DNA from: JBKHHU01 sp046539045
Lineage (GTDB): Bacteria > Planctomycetota > Phycisphaerae > SM23-33
Length of the DNA: 25,554 bases
Direction of reading: 5' to 3'
NCBI GenBank assembly: GCA_046539045.1
Contig: JBKHHU010000025.1
Span: 1 to 25,554 of the forward strand
Shown in pieces: positions 12,817 to 21,319 of this stretch. Within the stretch, counting starts at the first letter, position 1. Every line of letters begins with the position of its first letter. Below the pieces are notes generated by a model. The model ran no database searches and was not told the origin of the DNA. It saw nothing but the letters and a program-made list of their open reading frames with translations. Position numbers and translations under genes: made by a program.

Positions 12817-15405
12817 TTACACCAGCCCTTTGCGTTTACGGAGGGCCCATTCGGCACACGCCAGAACAAACAGGGCGATCAGTACCGGCCAACGCCACTG
12901 GACGGAGAGTTCGGCGTGAGTCACGTCCAGCCGCTTCTTCGGCTGGGCGCTGACCTTCAGTTCCTCGAGCATCTGGCCGAAGTCGGCGATCCGGGCGTAT
13001 TCCCCCTCGGTCATCGCAGCCAGTTCGCGCATCAGCTCCAGATTGGCAAGCACTTCCTGCGATTCCAGATCGACGTACTTGACCTCGAACCGATGCTCTG
13101 CCGTCAGCGTCTGCCCGGCTACCTCGGCGGAGATCTTCAATGAATACGTTCCGGGCTGGTCCGGCGGGGTGGCTCTTCCGACTCGCTTGGCACCGCTGAC
13201 GCGCAACTCGATCGGCCGGGTCTGTCCGTCCGGGCCGGTCAGCGTTACCGTCACCGGCTGGTCCGTCACGGGCCTGCCGCGAGGGTCTTCCACGCCCGCT
13301 TCGATCTGGATGGTCTCTGCCGCCCGGTTCAGTCGCCCGAGGTCGTATACCGACTTGTCGCTGGAGATCCAGACGTTGCCCTGCGGGTCGGCCAGATGGA
13401 GCACGACCTGTCGCCAGAACCGCTTCTGGTATTCCTGCGTGTCCTTGGGCGTCAGCACCCATCGCCACGTGGTATCGAAGGCGATGGCCAGCGACCGTCC
13501 GCTCCCGTACGGCTGGGCGACGATCATCGGGTTGTCTTCGGTGTCGGTGGCCAGCACCTCCGCAGCCGGTTTGACTCCGGCCAGCCTGTTGGCCCCGGGC
13601 ATCTGAGGAAGCTTGGCCCAGGCATCCTCCGCGCTTTCGCCCGATTTGCCGATCTGCAGCAGCGGATGGTCCAGTGCCTGCTCGGAAGGCACGATGGTGA
13701 TGTCGCGATCGATCTGCCCGCCGCTGCGGGAGACGTCCACCGGCAGGAGCTTGGCGATCGGCGTATCTTCCCACTGGCCCGCACCGAAGCTCTTGGACCC
13801 GCCCAGCATGCAGAAGCCCTTGCCATATTCGTCTACGAGTGTCTGGATGATCTGCAGTTGCTTCGGCGTGAAGTAGGTCTCGTCCACGTCGCCGAAGATG
13901 ATCGCGTGGTAACCGATCCAGTCTTCCAGCGTCTGGCCGAACGTGGGCACGTCGTCCTGCCGCAGCGGCTGGATGAGCACCTTCCTCGTGACGGTGAACC
14001 GCTCCGCCGCCTGCAGAGCCTGATAGATGTACTTGGACTCGTAGCGGAACTTGCCTTCGACGTACAGCACGCGCGTCGTTCGGTCGACCACCTGCACAAG
14101 CTGCTTTGCCGTCGGCTGGCCGGCCATGTCCTCCGGCCTATCGCCGACAAGTTCCGCGGTTACCGACAACTGCTGAAAGCCGGTCTTGACCGGCACGTGC
14201 GTGTACTTCAGGTCGCGGGAGAAGTTCGGCTCATTGATGTCGATTACTTCCTCGGCGACGATCTTCTCGCCGAAGCGGCTGACGACCTTGACCTGTCTGC
14301 CGACCAGCCCCAGCGCCTGAAGCCTTCCGGAGGCGTTGAACCGATTGAACGCGTTGACTGTCCGTGGGACGGTCAGGTCGCGAACCGAGAGCGATCGGGT
14401 AGCCGGGGAGATGGTATCCGAGCCGACAGCGACACCGTAAATCGGCACGCTGTGGCTGGCCATCAGTTTAGCCAGCCCTTCGGGGGATCTCGGATTGGCT
14501 GCGTTGTTGTTGCCGTCGGACAGGAGGATGATGGCGGAGACCGGTTGCTCACCCGCCAGCCGAGGGTCGAAGGCGGCGTGGACGGCGTCGCCGATGGCGG
14601 TGGACCTGCCGTCGGCCTGTGGAGGAAGCAGCGAATCGCCCCATCCGATGGTCCTGCCTGTCTGCCGATCGCGGGTGAGCAGGGCGGTTTCGACCGGATC
14701 GTCGGAGAAGGCGAAGAACTGGATATCGTTGGTCTCCGCCAGTTCCAGCAGCTTCTGGCGGTGGTCGTAGATCGCGCGTCGCGCGGCATCATAGCGGCTG
14801 ATCGCACCGCGGTCGGTGGTCGGCTGGGTCTGGGTGTAATCGGGGGGCACGTCCTTCTGCTGCATCGAGCGGGAGGCGTCCACGCCGATCAACAGCACCC
14901 CGCGAACGCTCCGCCATGTGCGGTATTCCAGAGCCGGCCGGGCCGCCCACAACGCCAGCAGCAGGATGACCGCGATCCGCAACGCCAGCAGCATGCCCTT
15001 GGCCCGGCTTTTCACGCGGGCGGTGGTTCGGGAATAGCTGCGGATGGCCCAGAAGACCCCGCAGACCGCGATGGCTGTGAGCAGGCCGACGGAGTTCCCG
15101 GCGGCCGCGGACCACCACGTCAGCAGCGCCAGTAGGAGGATCAATGTTCCCCGTAAACCGGCCAGCACCACGCGTCTGCCCTGGAGCCGGCCGCGATTGC
15201 CCGCCGTCAGCGCCCCGTACAACAGGGCGGAGATCGCCACGATAGGCCCAGCCAGCAGCGCCGCAACCGTGATGAAAACGGCGGGTACCGGCTCGCGCTG
15301 GCGGAGCTGGTTCAGCAGGAGCATCAGCGTCTCCAGGCACAGCAGACCGATCGCCGCTGCGGTCAGCAGGTTCTGCCAGCCGAATGACTTGAAAACCAGG
15401 CTCAT
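12817..15405 (-). CDS. VWA / glutamine-amidotransferase-like membrane protein
   Basis: A large membrane protein (862 residues) of a type common in planctomycetes. Order: several N-terminal hydrophobic helices (about 13-31, 42-64, 79-98, 104-120, 138-155); a von Willebrand A domain with the MIDAS motif DASRS (176-180) and later the conserved Thr/Asp elements RSTAIGD and ILLSDGNNN; then a region resembling class I glutamine-amidotransferase-like domains (VLYVEGKFRYESKYI, IIFGDVDETYF, LGGSKSFGAG). Next is an Ig-like stretch (VEDPRGRPVTDQPVTV), and finally a C-terminal helix (WPVLIALFVLACAEWAL) with a basic tail. No catalytic Cys-His-Glu amidotransferase triad is evident, so the domain is probably structural or binding. 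The start at 15405 is taken because AGGA precedes it and the 28 residues upstream are not hydrophobic. Function unknown; a cell-envelope or MoxR-type chaperone role is often supposed. Confidence 0.87.
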   Translation of the reverse strand: MSLVFKSFGWQNLLTAAAIGLLCLETLMLLLNQLRQREPVPAVFITVAALLAGPIVAISALLYGALTAGNRGRLQGRRVVLAGLRGTLILLLALLTWWSAAAGNSVGLLTAIAVCGVFWAIRSYSRTTARVKSRAKGMLLALRIAVILLLALWAARPALEYRTWRSVRGVLLIGVDASRSMQQKDVPPDYTQTQPTTDRGAISRYDAARRAIYDHRQKLLELAETNDIQFFAFSDDPVETALLTRDRQTGRTIGWGDSLLPPQADGRSTAIGDAVHAAFDPRLAGEQPVSAIILLSDGNNNAANPRSPEGLAKLMASHSVPIYGVAVGSDTISPATRSLSVRDLTVPRTVNAFNRFNASGRLQALGLVGRQVKVVSRFGEKIVAEEVIDINEPNFSRDLKYTHVPVKTGFQQLSVTAELVGDRPEDMAGQPTAKQLVQVVDRTTRVLYVEGKFRYESKYIYQALQAAERFTVTRKVLIQPLRQDDVPTFGQTLEDWIGYHAIIFGDVDETYFTPKQLQIIQTLVDEYGKGFCMLGGSKSFGAGQWEDTPIAKLLPVDVSRSGGQIDRDITIVPSEQALDHPLLQIGKSGESAEDAWAKLPQMPGANRLAGVKPAAEVLATDTEDNPMIVAQPYGSGRSLAIAFDTTWRWVLTPKDTQEYQKRFWRQVVLHLADPQGNVWISSDKSVYDLGRLNRAAETIQIEAGVEDPRGRPVTDQPVTVTLTGPDGQTRPIELRVSGAKRVGRATPPDQPGTYSLKISAEVAGQTLTAEHRFEVKYVDLESQEVLANLELMRELAAMTEGEYARIADFGQMLEELKVSAQPKKRLDVTHAELSVQWRWPVLIALFVLACAEWALRKRKGLV

Positions 15406-15530
15406 GTCCTGTGACACGCGAATTCTCCCGTCTGAAAATCGCTCGATTCCTCTTGAGTGTACCCGATCTACCGCGGGCCGGGCAATCAAAGCCTTTGGCC
15501 GGGTGCGCGTTGTGCGGTAAAGTGACTTCC

Positions 15531-16703
15531 ATGGAAAGGCAGATCATCCATGTCGACATGGACGAGTTCTTCGCTGCGGTGGAGAAGCTCGACCACCCGG
15601 AGCTGCGGGGCAAACCGCTGCTGGTCGGCGGCAGCGCCGACGGACGGGGCGTGGTTTCCACCGCCAGCTACGAGGCCCGGGAGTTCGGCTGTCACTCCGC
15701 CATGCCGATGGCCACGGCGATTCGGCTCTGCCCGCACGCGATCGTCGTGCCGGTCCACGGCAGGCGGTATTCCGAGGTCAGCTCGCAGGTGTTCGACATT
15801 TTCGGCCGGTACACTCCGCAGATCCAACCGTTGAGCATCGACGAGGCGTTCCTGGACGTCAGCGGTTGTCGGCGCCTGTTCGGCGGTCCGGAGCAGATCG
15901 CCCGCGCGATCAAGAACGACATCCAGGGCGAGATCGGCATCACCGCGTCGGTCGGGGTGGCCCCGAACAAATTCCTGGCCAAACTCGCCAGCGATCTGGA
16001 AAAGCCCGACGGGTTGACGGTGATCACGCCGGAGAATCTCCGGGCCGTGCTCGACCCGCTGCCGATCACAAAGCTCTGGGGCGTCGGCCCTGCCGCGGAG
16101 AAGAGATTTCACCGGTTCAACATCCGCACGGTCGGGCAACTCGCCGCGATGGACGACGAGCAGTTGAGAACCTACTTCGGCGAGGACGGCCTGCATTTCA
16201 AGCGGTTGGCCTGCGGGCAGGACTCCCGCCCGGTCACATCGGACCGCTCGGCCAAGTCCATCGGCAACGAGAACACGTTCGCTCAGGATCTGGAAGATCC
16301 CTCCGACGTTCGCGGCGTCCTGCTGCACCAGACCGAACATGTCTGCCACCGGCTTCGCCGTCACGGTTTGCAGGCACGGACGGTGACGGTGAAAATCCGC
16401 AACGGCGAGTTCGTCACCCGCACTCGGTCAAAGACGCTGGACCAGCCAACCGACGTGACCGACGAGATCTGGTCCGCAGCAGTCGGGCTGTTTGATGTCT
16501 GGGCACGACGCTTCGAGCCGGTTCGCCTGATCGGCGTCACTCTCAGCCAGATGAGCAGGCCCGGAGAGGGCGGGCAGATGTCGCTGTTTGCCGCGCCGGC
16601 CGATGAGAAAAAGAAACGCCTGGACCGGGCGCTGGACGGCATCCTCGACAAGTTCGGAAAGACAGCCGTGCGCCGCGGTGGGGGCAATTGCAGGGAGCAG
16701 TAG
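15531..16703 (+). CDS. dinB: DNA polymerase IV (Y-family translesion polymerase)
   Basis: Error-prone polymerase that copies past damaged bases, 390 residues, slightly above the usual 350. The palm metal site is intact: Asp9 and Asp11 region (HVDMDEFFAAVE), and Asp104/Glu105 in LSIDEAFLDVSG. The fingers show YEAREFGCHSAMPM. KLWGVGPAAEKR marks the thumb helix-hairpin-helix, followed by the little-finger domain. The clamp-binding motif QMSLF sits at 349-353, but 37 further residues follow it, whereas it usually ends the protein. The ATG at 15531 directly precedes the first beta strand; a longer open frame upstream overlaps the divergent VWA gene start and is rejected. No LexA-type palindrome is visible in the 125-bp divergent spacer. 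Confidence 0.95.
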   Translation: MERQIIHVDMDEFFAAVEKLDHPELRGKPLLVGGSADGRGVVSTASYEAREFGCHSAMPMATAIRLCPHAIVVPVHGRRYSEVSSQVFDIFGRYTPQIQPLSIDEAFLDVSGCRRLFGGPEQIARAIKNDIQGEIGITASVGVAPNKFLAKLASDLEKPDGLTVITPENLRAVLDPLPITKLWGVGPAAEKRFHRFNIRTVGQLAAMDDEQLRTYFGEDGLHFKRLACGQDSRPVTSDRSAKSIGNENTFAQDLEDPSDVRGVLLHQTEHVCHRLRRHGLQARTVTVKIRNGEFVTRTRSKTLDQPTDVTDEIWSAAVGLFDVWARRFEPVRLIGVTLSQMSRPGEGGQMSLFAAPADEKKKRLDRALDGILDKFGKTAVRRGGGNCREQ

Positions 16704-16767
16704 CCTCTCCCGGCCTTCACCGGCAAGCGATGCGCTGCCCCCGGCTCCTGCTTTCGGCTGAAGCGGA

Positions 16768-17352
16768 TCAGTCCCGGCTGTATGTGCCCATCAGTTCCGC
16801 TTGCCCGATGATGTGCCCGGCGATCTCCTTGAGCAGTTGCTCCTTGGTCAGCCCGGGGTCAAGGTTCAGCCGCTTGTCCAGAGCGTAGAGCTTGAAGTAG
16901 TACCGGTGCGTGCCATGCCCGGGAGGCGGCATGGGGCCCTGGTATCCCTGGTTCGGCCAGGAGTTCTTGCCTTCAGGGAACGGCGCATCTTCCTCCTGTT
17001 TGACCGAGGAGACACCTTCGGCCAGTGAACTCCTTTCGGGAGAGATACCGTAAGCGACCCAGTGAACCCACGTTTTGTCCGGGGCATCCGGATCGTCGAC
17101 AATCAACACCAGTTCCTGCGTGCCCTGGGGCTGCTCGTCCCAGGAAAGCGGCGGGGAGAGATCCTCGCCTTCTCCGGTATATTTCATTGGAATGCGCGAG
17201 CCGTCGTCGAACGCAGAGCTGGTTAACGAAAAACTCATGATGTCTTCTCCCTTCGGTTTCGCGGAATGGTCGGAGCAGGCTCCGGCCATGACGATTGCTG
17301 CAAGAGCAGACAACCAGAGCATCCGATCCCGAATTCGTTGGCGTATTGTCAT
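16768..17352 (-). CDS. PEBP/YbhB-type Raf-kinase-inhibitor-like protein with signal peptide
   Basis: Phosphatidylethanolamine-binding protein family, 194 residues. Family motifs: VLIVDDPDAP (82-91), WVHWVAYGI, and GHGTHRYYFKLYALD near 149-163. A basic N-terminus, hydrophobic core (MLWLSALAAIVMAGA) and Cys26 suggest a lipoprotein or secreted form, though Ala at -3 makes the lipobox weak. AGGAG lies about 8 nt before the ATG at 17352. A second start, Met39 at 17238, has GGGAG 8 nt upstream and begins exactly where leaderless YbhB proteins begin (MSFSLTSSAF), so a cytosolic form may also be made. Ligand and role are unknown in bacteria. It is convergent with dinB (64-bp gap) and divergent from pckG. 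Confidence 0.88.
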   Translation of the reverse strand: MTIRQRIRDRMLWLSALAAIVMAGACSDHSAKPKGEDIMSFSLTSSAFDDGSRIPMKYTGEGEDLSPPLSWDEQPQGTQELVLIVDDPDAPDKTWVHWVAYGISPERSSLAEGVSSVKQEEDAPFPEGKNSWPNQGYQGPMPPPGHGTHRYYFKLYALDKRLNLDPGLTKEQLLKEIAGHIIGQAELMGTYSRD

Positions 17353-17470
17353 CACGTCTTCTCCTGCTATGGCTCTGTGGTCTGCACGGTATTCTAGCGA
17401 GGCAGGCGATCTCAAACGACGGAGGCGACTCGGTTGGCCGCTTTGCCGACCGCTTCTGTATGCTTTGAAC

Positions 17471-17499
17471 TTGACAGTCGTTGCCTACCTCTGTATAAC
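17471..17499 (+). promoter_or_regulatory. Near-consensus sigma-70 promoter of pckG
   Basis: TTGACA (17471-17476, 6 of 6), a 17-nt spacer, TATAAC (17494-17499, 5 of 6). Transcription would start near 17506, leaving about 108 nt of untranslated leader before the pckG ATG at 17614. This is the strongest promoter seen in the window and predicts high constitutive expression. Confidence 0.75.
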
Positions 17500-17613
17500 C
17501 TGACGGCTCTGTGAGAGCCTCGGGATCGCTCCCTGCGCGGCGTATCGGCGGGGGAACTGTATCGGGCCGAGAGTAATCTCTATTTCCCTATACCCCTATT
17601 TTGGTGAGGACAA

Positions 17614-19497
17614 ATGCAGGATACCTACGCGAATATCCTTCGTAACAAGATGGACGACAGCAGCTTTTCCAAGCTCGAAGCCTTGGACAATGACAAGCTG
17701 CACGCGTTCATCGCCGACGCCGTGGAGCTGTGCAGTCCGGACGAGGTTTTCGTCTGCTCCGACGCCGATGAGGACATCGCGCACATCCGACAGCTTTCGA
17801 TCGACAACAAGGAAGAGCGCTCTCTGGCGACCGAAGGGCACACCGTCCACTTCGACCAGTTCATCAACGCCAAGATTTCCGACCAGGGACGCGATCCCCG
17901 CGTCACCAAGTACCTCCTGCCGGAGGACGTCGATCTCGGCGAGCGGCTGAACTCGATGGACCGCGAAGAAGGTCTGACCGAGATCCGCGGGCTGTTCAAG
18001 GACAGCATGAAGGGACGCACGATGCTGGTGGCGTTCCTCAGCCTTGGTCCGACCGACTCGCCGTTCAGCATCCAATGTGCCCAGATCACCGATTCGGCTT
18101 ATGTCGTCCACAGCGAGCACATGCTTTACCGTACCGGCTACGAGCAGTTCAAGAAGCTCGGACAGGAAGGCGAGTTCTTCCGCTTCCTGCACGCGACCGG
18201 TGAGGTCGACGATCGCATGTGCTCCAAGAACATGGACAAGAAGCGCGTCTACATCGACATCACCGAAGATATGGTGATGAGCGTCAACACCCAGTACGCG
18301 GGCAATACCGTCGGGCTCAAGAAGCTCGCGCTGCGTCTGGCGCTTCGCAAGGCCGATCGCGAAGGCTGGCTGGCAGAGCACATGTTCATCATGGGCGTGC
18401 ACGGCCCGAACGATCGGGTGACCTACTTCACCGGTGCGTTCCCGAGTGCCTGCGGAAAGACCTCCACGGCGATGATCCCGGGCGAGACCATCATCGGCGA
18501 CGACCTGGCGTACCTCCGCGTGATCGACGGCAAGATCCGCACGGTGAATACCGAAGCGGGCATCTTCGGTATCATCCGCGATGTGAACAGCGAAGACGAT
18601 CCGGTCATCTGGGACGTAATCAACAAGCCCGGCGAAGTCATCTTCGGTAACGTCCTGGTCAAGGACGGCAAGCCCTACTGGGAAGGCATGGGTCAGGAAC
18701 TGCCCGAGGAAGGCGAGAACTACTCCGGCCGGTGGAAGAAGGGCCAGTGCGACGATTTGGGCAACGAGCTTCCGCCCAGCCACCGCAACGCCCGGTATAC
18801 CGTCCGCATGAGCGACCTGGAAAACCGCGATCCGCATTGGGACGACCCGCAGGGCGTCGAAGTCGGCGGAATCATGTACGGCGGCCGCGACAGCGACACC
18901 TCCGTTCCGGTTCAGGAAAGCTTCGGCTGGCAGCACGGCATTGCCACGATGGGTGCCGCCCTTGAGAGCGAGACCACCGCAGCCACCGTCGGGCAGGAAG
19001 GCGTTCGCAAGTTCGACCTGATGAGCATCATGCAGTTCGTCGCCATCCCGCTGGGAAAGTACCTCCAGAACAACCTGGACTTCGGAAAAAAGAGCGAGAA
19101 GACCCCGAAGATCTTCGGCACCAACTACTTCCTCAAGAAGGACGGCAAGTTCCTCAACGGCATGCGGGACAAGGCCGTCTGGGTCAAGTGGATGGACCGC
19201 CGGGCCAACGGCGAAGTCGATGCCATCGAGGCCCCGACCGGCATGCTGCCCGAGTACGAGGACCTCAAGGCCCTGTTCAAGGAGGTCCTGAACAAGGACT
19301 ACTCCCAGGACGATTACGTCGAACAGTTCACCATCCGCATCCCCGAACTGCTGGCCAAGATCGAGCGCATCACGAATATCTACAATGATATCGAGGATAC
19401 GCCCAAGGAGATCTTCGAGCAGCTGTCGGCCCAGAAGGACCGCCTCGAAGCGCTGCAGAAGGAAAAGGGCGACTACGTCAGCCCGCTGGATCTGTAA
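17614..19497 (+). CDS. pckG: Phosphoenolpyruvate carboxykinase (GTP)
   Basis: Catalyses oxaloacetate plus GTP to phosphoenolpyruvate, CO2 and GDP, the committed step of gluconeogenesis, in the cytosol. The 627-residue length is typical. Nucleotide site: P-loop FPSACGKTST (276-285) with reactive Cys280, then metal-binding IGDDLAYL (294-301) and NTEAGIFGI. The substrate region contains YAGNTVGLKK (228-237) and SFGWQHG. The C-terminal part has IFGTNYFLKKDGKF, the guanine-side loop expected of the GTP type, not the ATP type. GAGGA lies 4 nt before the ATG at 17614. It is monocistronic: a near-consensus promoter lies 115 bp upstream and two hairpins follow the stop. Codon use is strongly biased to C/G-ending codons, as in highly expressed genes. 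Confidence 0.97.
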   Translation: MQDTYANILRNKMDDSSFSKLEALDNDKLHAFIADAVELCSPDEVFVCSDADEDIAHIRQLSIDNKEERSLATEGHTVHFDQFINAKISDQGRDPRVTKYLLPEDVDLGERLNSMDREEGLTEIRGLFKDSMKGRTMLVAFLSLGPTDSPFSIQCAQITDSAYVVHSEHMLYRTGYEQFKKLGQEGEFFRFLHATGEVDDRMCSKNMDKKRVYIDITEDMVMSVNTQYAGNTVGLKKLALRLALRKADREGWLAEHMFIMGVHGPNDRVTYFTGAFPSACGKTSTAMIPGETIIGDDLAYLRVIDGKIRTVNTEAGIFGIIRDVNSEDDPVIWDVINKPGEVIFGNVLVKDGKPYWEGMGQELPEEGENYSGRWKKGQCDDLGNELPPSHRNARYTVRMSDLENRDPHWDDPQGVEVGGIMYGGRDSDTSVPVQESFGWQHGIATMGAALESETTAATVGQEGVRKFDLMSIMQFVAIPLGKYLQNNLDFGKKSEKTPKIFGTNYFLKKDGKFLNGMRDKAVWVKWMDRRANGEVDAIEAPTGMLPEYEDLKALFKEVLNKDYSQDDYVEQFTIRIPELLAKIERITNIYNDIEDTPKEIFEQLSAQKDRLEALQKEKGDYVSPLDL

Positions 19498-19521
19498 GCG
19501 TTTGAATCATTCCTTCCGGTT

Positions 19522-19548
19522 GCGTGGTGGGTTTCTGGCCCACCACGC
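19522..19548 (+). terminator. First hairpin after pckG
   Basis: A perfect 10-bp stem (GCGTGGTGGG / CCCACCACGC) with a 7-nt loop, 24 bp after the pckG stop. No T-run follows directly. Together with the hairpin at 19560 it makes a tandem end structure. Confidence 0.5.
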
Positions 19549-19559
19549 CGCCCGGTGGA

Positions 19560-19597
19560 ATACAAAAGCCCGGAGAGCGATTTCCGGGCTTTTGTAT
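19560..19597 (+). terminator. Strong intrinsic terminator of pckG (bidirectional form)
   Basis: A perfect 15-bp inverted repeat: left arm 19560-19574 (contains ACAAAAGCCCGG), 8-nt loop, right arm 19583-19597 (contains CCGGGCTTTTGT). The GC core flanked by A-run and T-run on opposite arms lets it work for transcripts from either side. Confidence 0.8.
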
Positions 19598-19990
19598 GCG
19601 CTTCTGGTGGGTAGACCGGAGCGAGCGCTGCGGAAAGATTGTGTATCAGGAGCATGCCCAACAGGTGCATTCCGATGACGGGGTCCATCAGGTGCTGCCC
19701 GATAGGTCCTGTCGCCTCGCAGAGTTTAACACTCTCAACCAGTCCGGCAAGGACGCCACCAATACCCGCAAACAGAATCAGCATCTTGAACGGGACGGCC
19801 ATCTCGTGACCCAGTTCCGATTCAAGACTGCCGATCGCCTGTCGAAGCAGATACAGGCTCAACCCGCACAGAAGCATACCGGCTGCAGTGCGAATGGGGA
19901 TTTGCAGTGCGGCTTTCTTCCAGCCGATGACGGGGGTCCACTGAGCGTAGTCGCTCCTTCACTCATTTCTGTGGTCAAAGCCTGGTGGTG

Positions 19991-21319
19991 TCATCCAGCC
20001 GGGGCGTTCTTCTCGTCGTAAAGTTCCTGCTCAGTCAGAGCAGGGCGGCCGCTCCATTTGAGCGTGTCGCCGCTGGGGGTGGTGATCTCCAGTTCGTCGC
20101 CTTCGAACTCGCACTTGATGACGGTGGCCATGTCGTCGAAGCAATCGGCGGGAAGAGTGATGTACATCCACCCGGCCTGGCCGAATTTTGATCTGCCGCC
20201 GGATTTGCGCCACTCCAGCTCCTTGCCCGTCCGCAGGTGCGTGACCTTGCTGGGAGTGGATTTGATGCCTTTGACCACGAGCTCATACTGAGGCCGGTCG
20301 TAGGCGATCAGGTACAGCACGCTTCCGTTGTGGGTGCTGGACCCGTTGAACAGCCCGAACGGCAGGCCCGCCTCGGAGCCGTAGACCGCCTCGGCGTGGT
20401 CGACGATCCACTGTCCGAGCCCGGCCATGGCGCTGGTCTGGACTTCCGGGATGGTGCCGTCGGTACTCGGGGCGACGTTCAGCAGAAGGTTGCCTCCCAT
20501 CCCGATCATGTCGCCGAAGATCCGCTGCAGTTCGTGCGGCGGCTTGACGTTCTGGTTGGCCCGCTGTCCGTCCCAGTTGTCGCCCGGGGTGGTGCAGAAC
20601 TCCCAGAACTCACCCCGCGGGCGCAGCGGGGCCGTGCTTTCGGGTGTGCCGTAATGCCCGATGCATTTGTGACGCAGGCGGTTGTTGACGATGATGTGCG
20701 GCTGGAGCTCTTGGATCATCTTCATCAGCTCGACGCTTCGCCATTGGTCAGCCGAGCGTTCCCAGTCGCCGTCGAACCACAGCAGATCGATCCTGCCGTA
20801 GTTGGTCAGCAGGTGGCGGATCTCCTCGAACATGTGATCGGTGAACCGCTTCCACCGCTCCGGCTCGTCCTGTTCGGAGTACTTCATGGGATCGTCTCCG
20901 CCGGCGACGGAGGCGTAGTCCGGGTGCGACCAGTCCGGCAGCGAGTAGTACAGGCCGACCTTCAGGCCCTCCTCCCGCAACGCGTCGCAGTAGCCCTTGA
21001 GCAGGTCCCTGCCGGCGGGGGAACTCTTTGCGGCCGTGAACTTGCTGTCCGGGTGGTCGAACAGGGCAAAGCCGATATGGTGCTTCGTCGTCAGCACCGC
21101 GTACTTGGCGCCCCAGCTCTTGAACATGCTAGCCCACTGCTTCGGATCGTAATTCTCCGCCGTGAAGTGCTGGGCGTACAGTTCGGGATGCTTGCGATAG
21201 TTCTTGTTCGGGTCGTTCTCGTTGTACAGCGACGGGTCGTCCATCCACGCAGATTTGAGGACCCAGTGAATGAACACTCCGAACTTGGCGTCCGGGAACC
21301 ACGGAGCGATGGTAGCCAT
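19991..21319 (-). CDS. GH29 alpha-L-fucosidase
   Basis: Glycoside hydrolase family 29 enzyme that releases L-fucose from glycans; 442 residues. The (beta/alpha)8 catalytic domain begins at once: WFPDAKFGVFIHWVLKSAW (7-25), YAVLTTKHHIGFALFD (73-88), GLYYSLPDW, and the nucleophile Asp183 in LLWFDGDW. GGNLLLNVAPSTDG marks the end of the barrel, followed by a short beta domain. No signal peptide is present, so it probably acts in the cytoplasm on imported oligosaccharides. The common KHHDGF motif reads KHHIGF here, an unusual substitution next to substrate-binding histidines. AGGAAAGG about 8 nt before the ATG at 21319 supports the start. It is divergent from a sugar-type SDR gene, which could act on the released sugar. 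Confidence 0.92.
   Translation of the reverse strand: MATIAPWFPDAKFGVFIHWVLKSAWMDDPSLYNENDPNKNYRKHPELYAQHFTAENYDPKQWASMFKSWGAKYAVLTTKHHIGFALFDHPDSKFTAAKSSPAGRDLLKGYCDALREEGLKVGLYYSLPDWSHPDYASVAGGDDPMKYSEQDEPERWKRFTDHMFEEIRHLLTNYGRIDLLWFDGDWERSADQWRSVELMKMIQELQPHIIVNNRLRHKCIGHYGTPESTAPLRPRGEFWEFCTTPGDNWDGQRANQNVKPPHELQRIFGDMIGMGGNLLLNVAPSTDGTIPEVQTSAMAGLGQWIVDHAEAVYGSEAGLPFGLFNGSSTHNGSVLYLIAYDRPQYELVVKGIKSTPSKVTHLRTGKELEWRKSGGRSKFGQAGWMYITLPADCFDDMATVIKCEFEGDELEITTPSGDTLKWSGRPALTEQELYDEKNAPAG

Larger units (their letters stand above)
19473..19877 (-). pseudogene. Probable decayed membrane-protein gene
   Basis: An open frame of 134 codons that I do not recognise. Its first 85 residues look genuinely protein-like, with hydrophobic segments MLLCGLSLYLLRQAIG, FKMLILFAGIGGVLAGLV and MHLLGMLLIHNLSAALAP. 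The last 40 residues are only the antisense of the pckG terminator hairpins and 3' end. Upstream of the ATG the frame continues with sensible residues (PVIGWKKAALQIPIRTAAG) but has no start codon. An ATG at 19966 preceding it lies in another frame. The simplest reading is a membrane-protein gene damaged by a frameshift near its start and lacking its proper end. A short real protein starting at 19877 is possible but has no ribosome binding site. Confidence 0.35.
19498..19990. other. Intergenic region between pckG and the fucosidase gene
   Basis: About 490 bp. The first 100 bp hold the two hairpins; the rest holds only the doubtful minus-strand membrane ORF described at 19473-19877. Plus-strand frames here lack any protein-like character. 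Confidence 0.5.

Noticed and set aside
13396..15135. A 579-codon plus-strand frame opposite the VWA gene
   Set aside because: Shadow of the real gene; composition is Arg/Gly/Asp-rich and no family is recognisable.
15406..15530. LexA-type operator before dinB
   Set aside because: No CTGT-N8-ACAG or GAAC-N4-GTTC palindrome was found in the spacer.
17596..18936. A 446-codon minus-strand frame opposite pckG
   Set aside because: Antisense shadow of a highly biased gene; no initiation signal and no recognisable domain.
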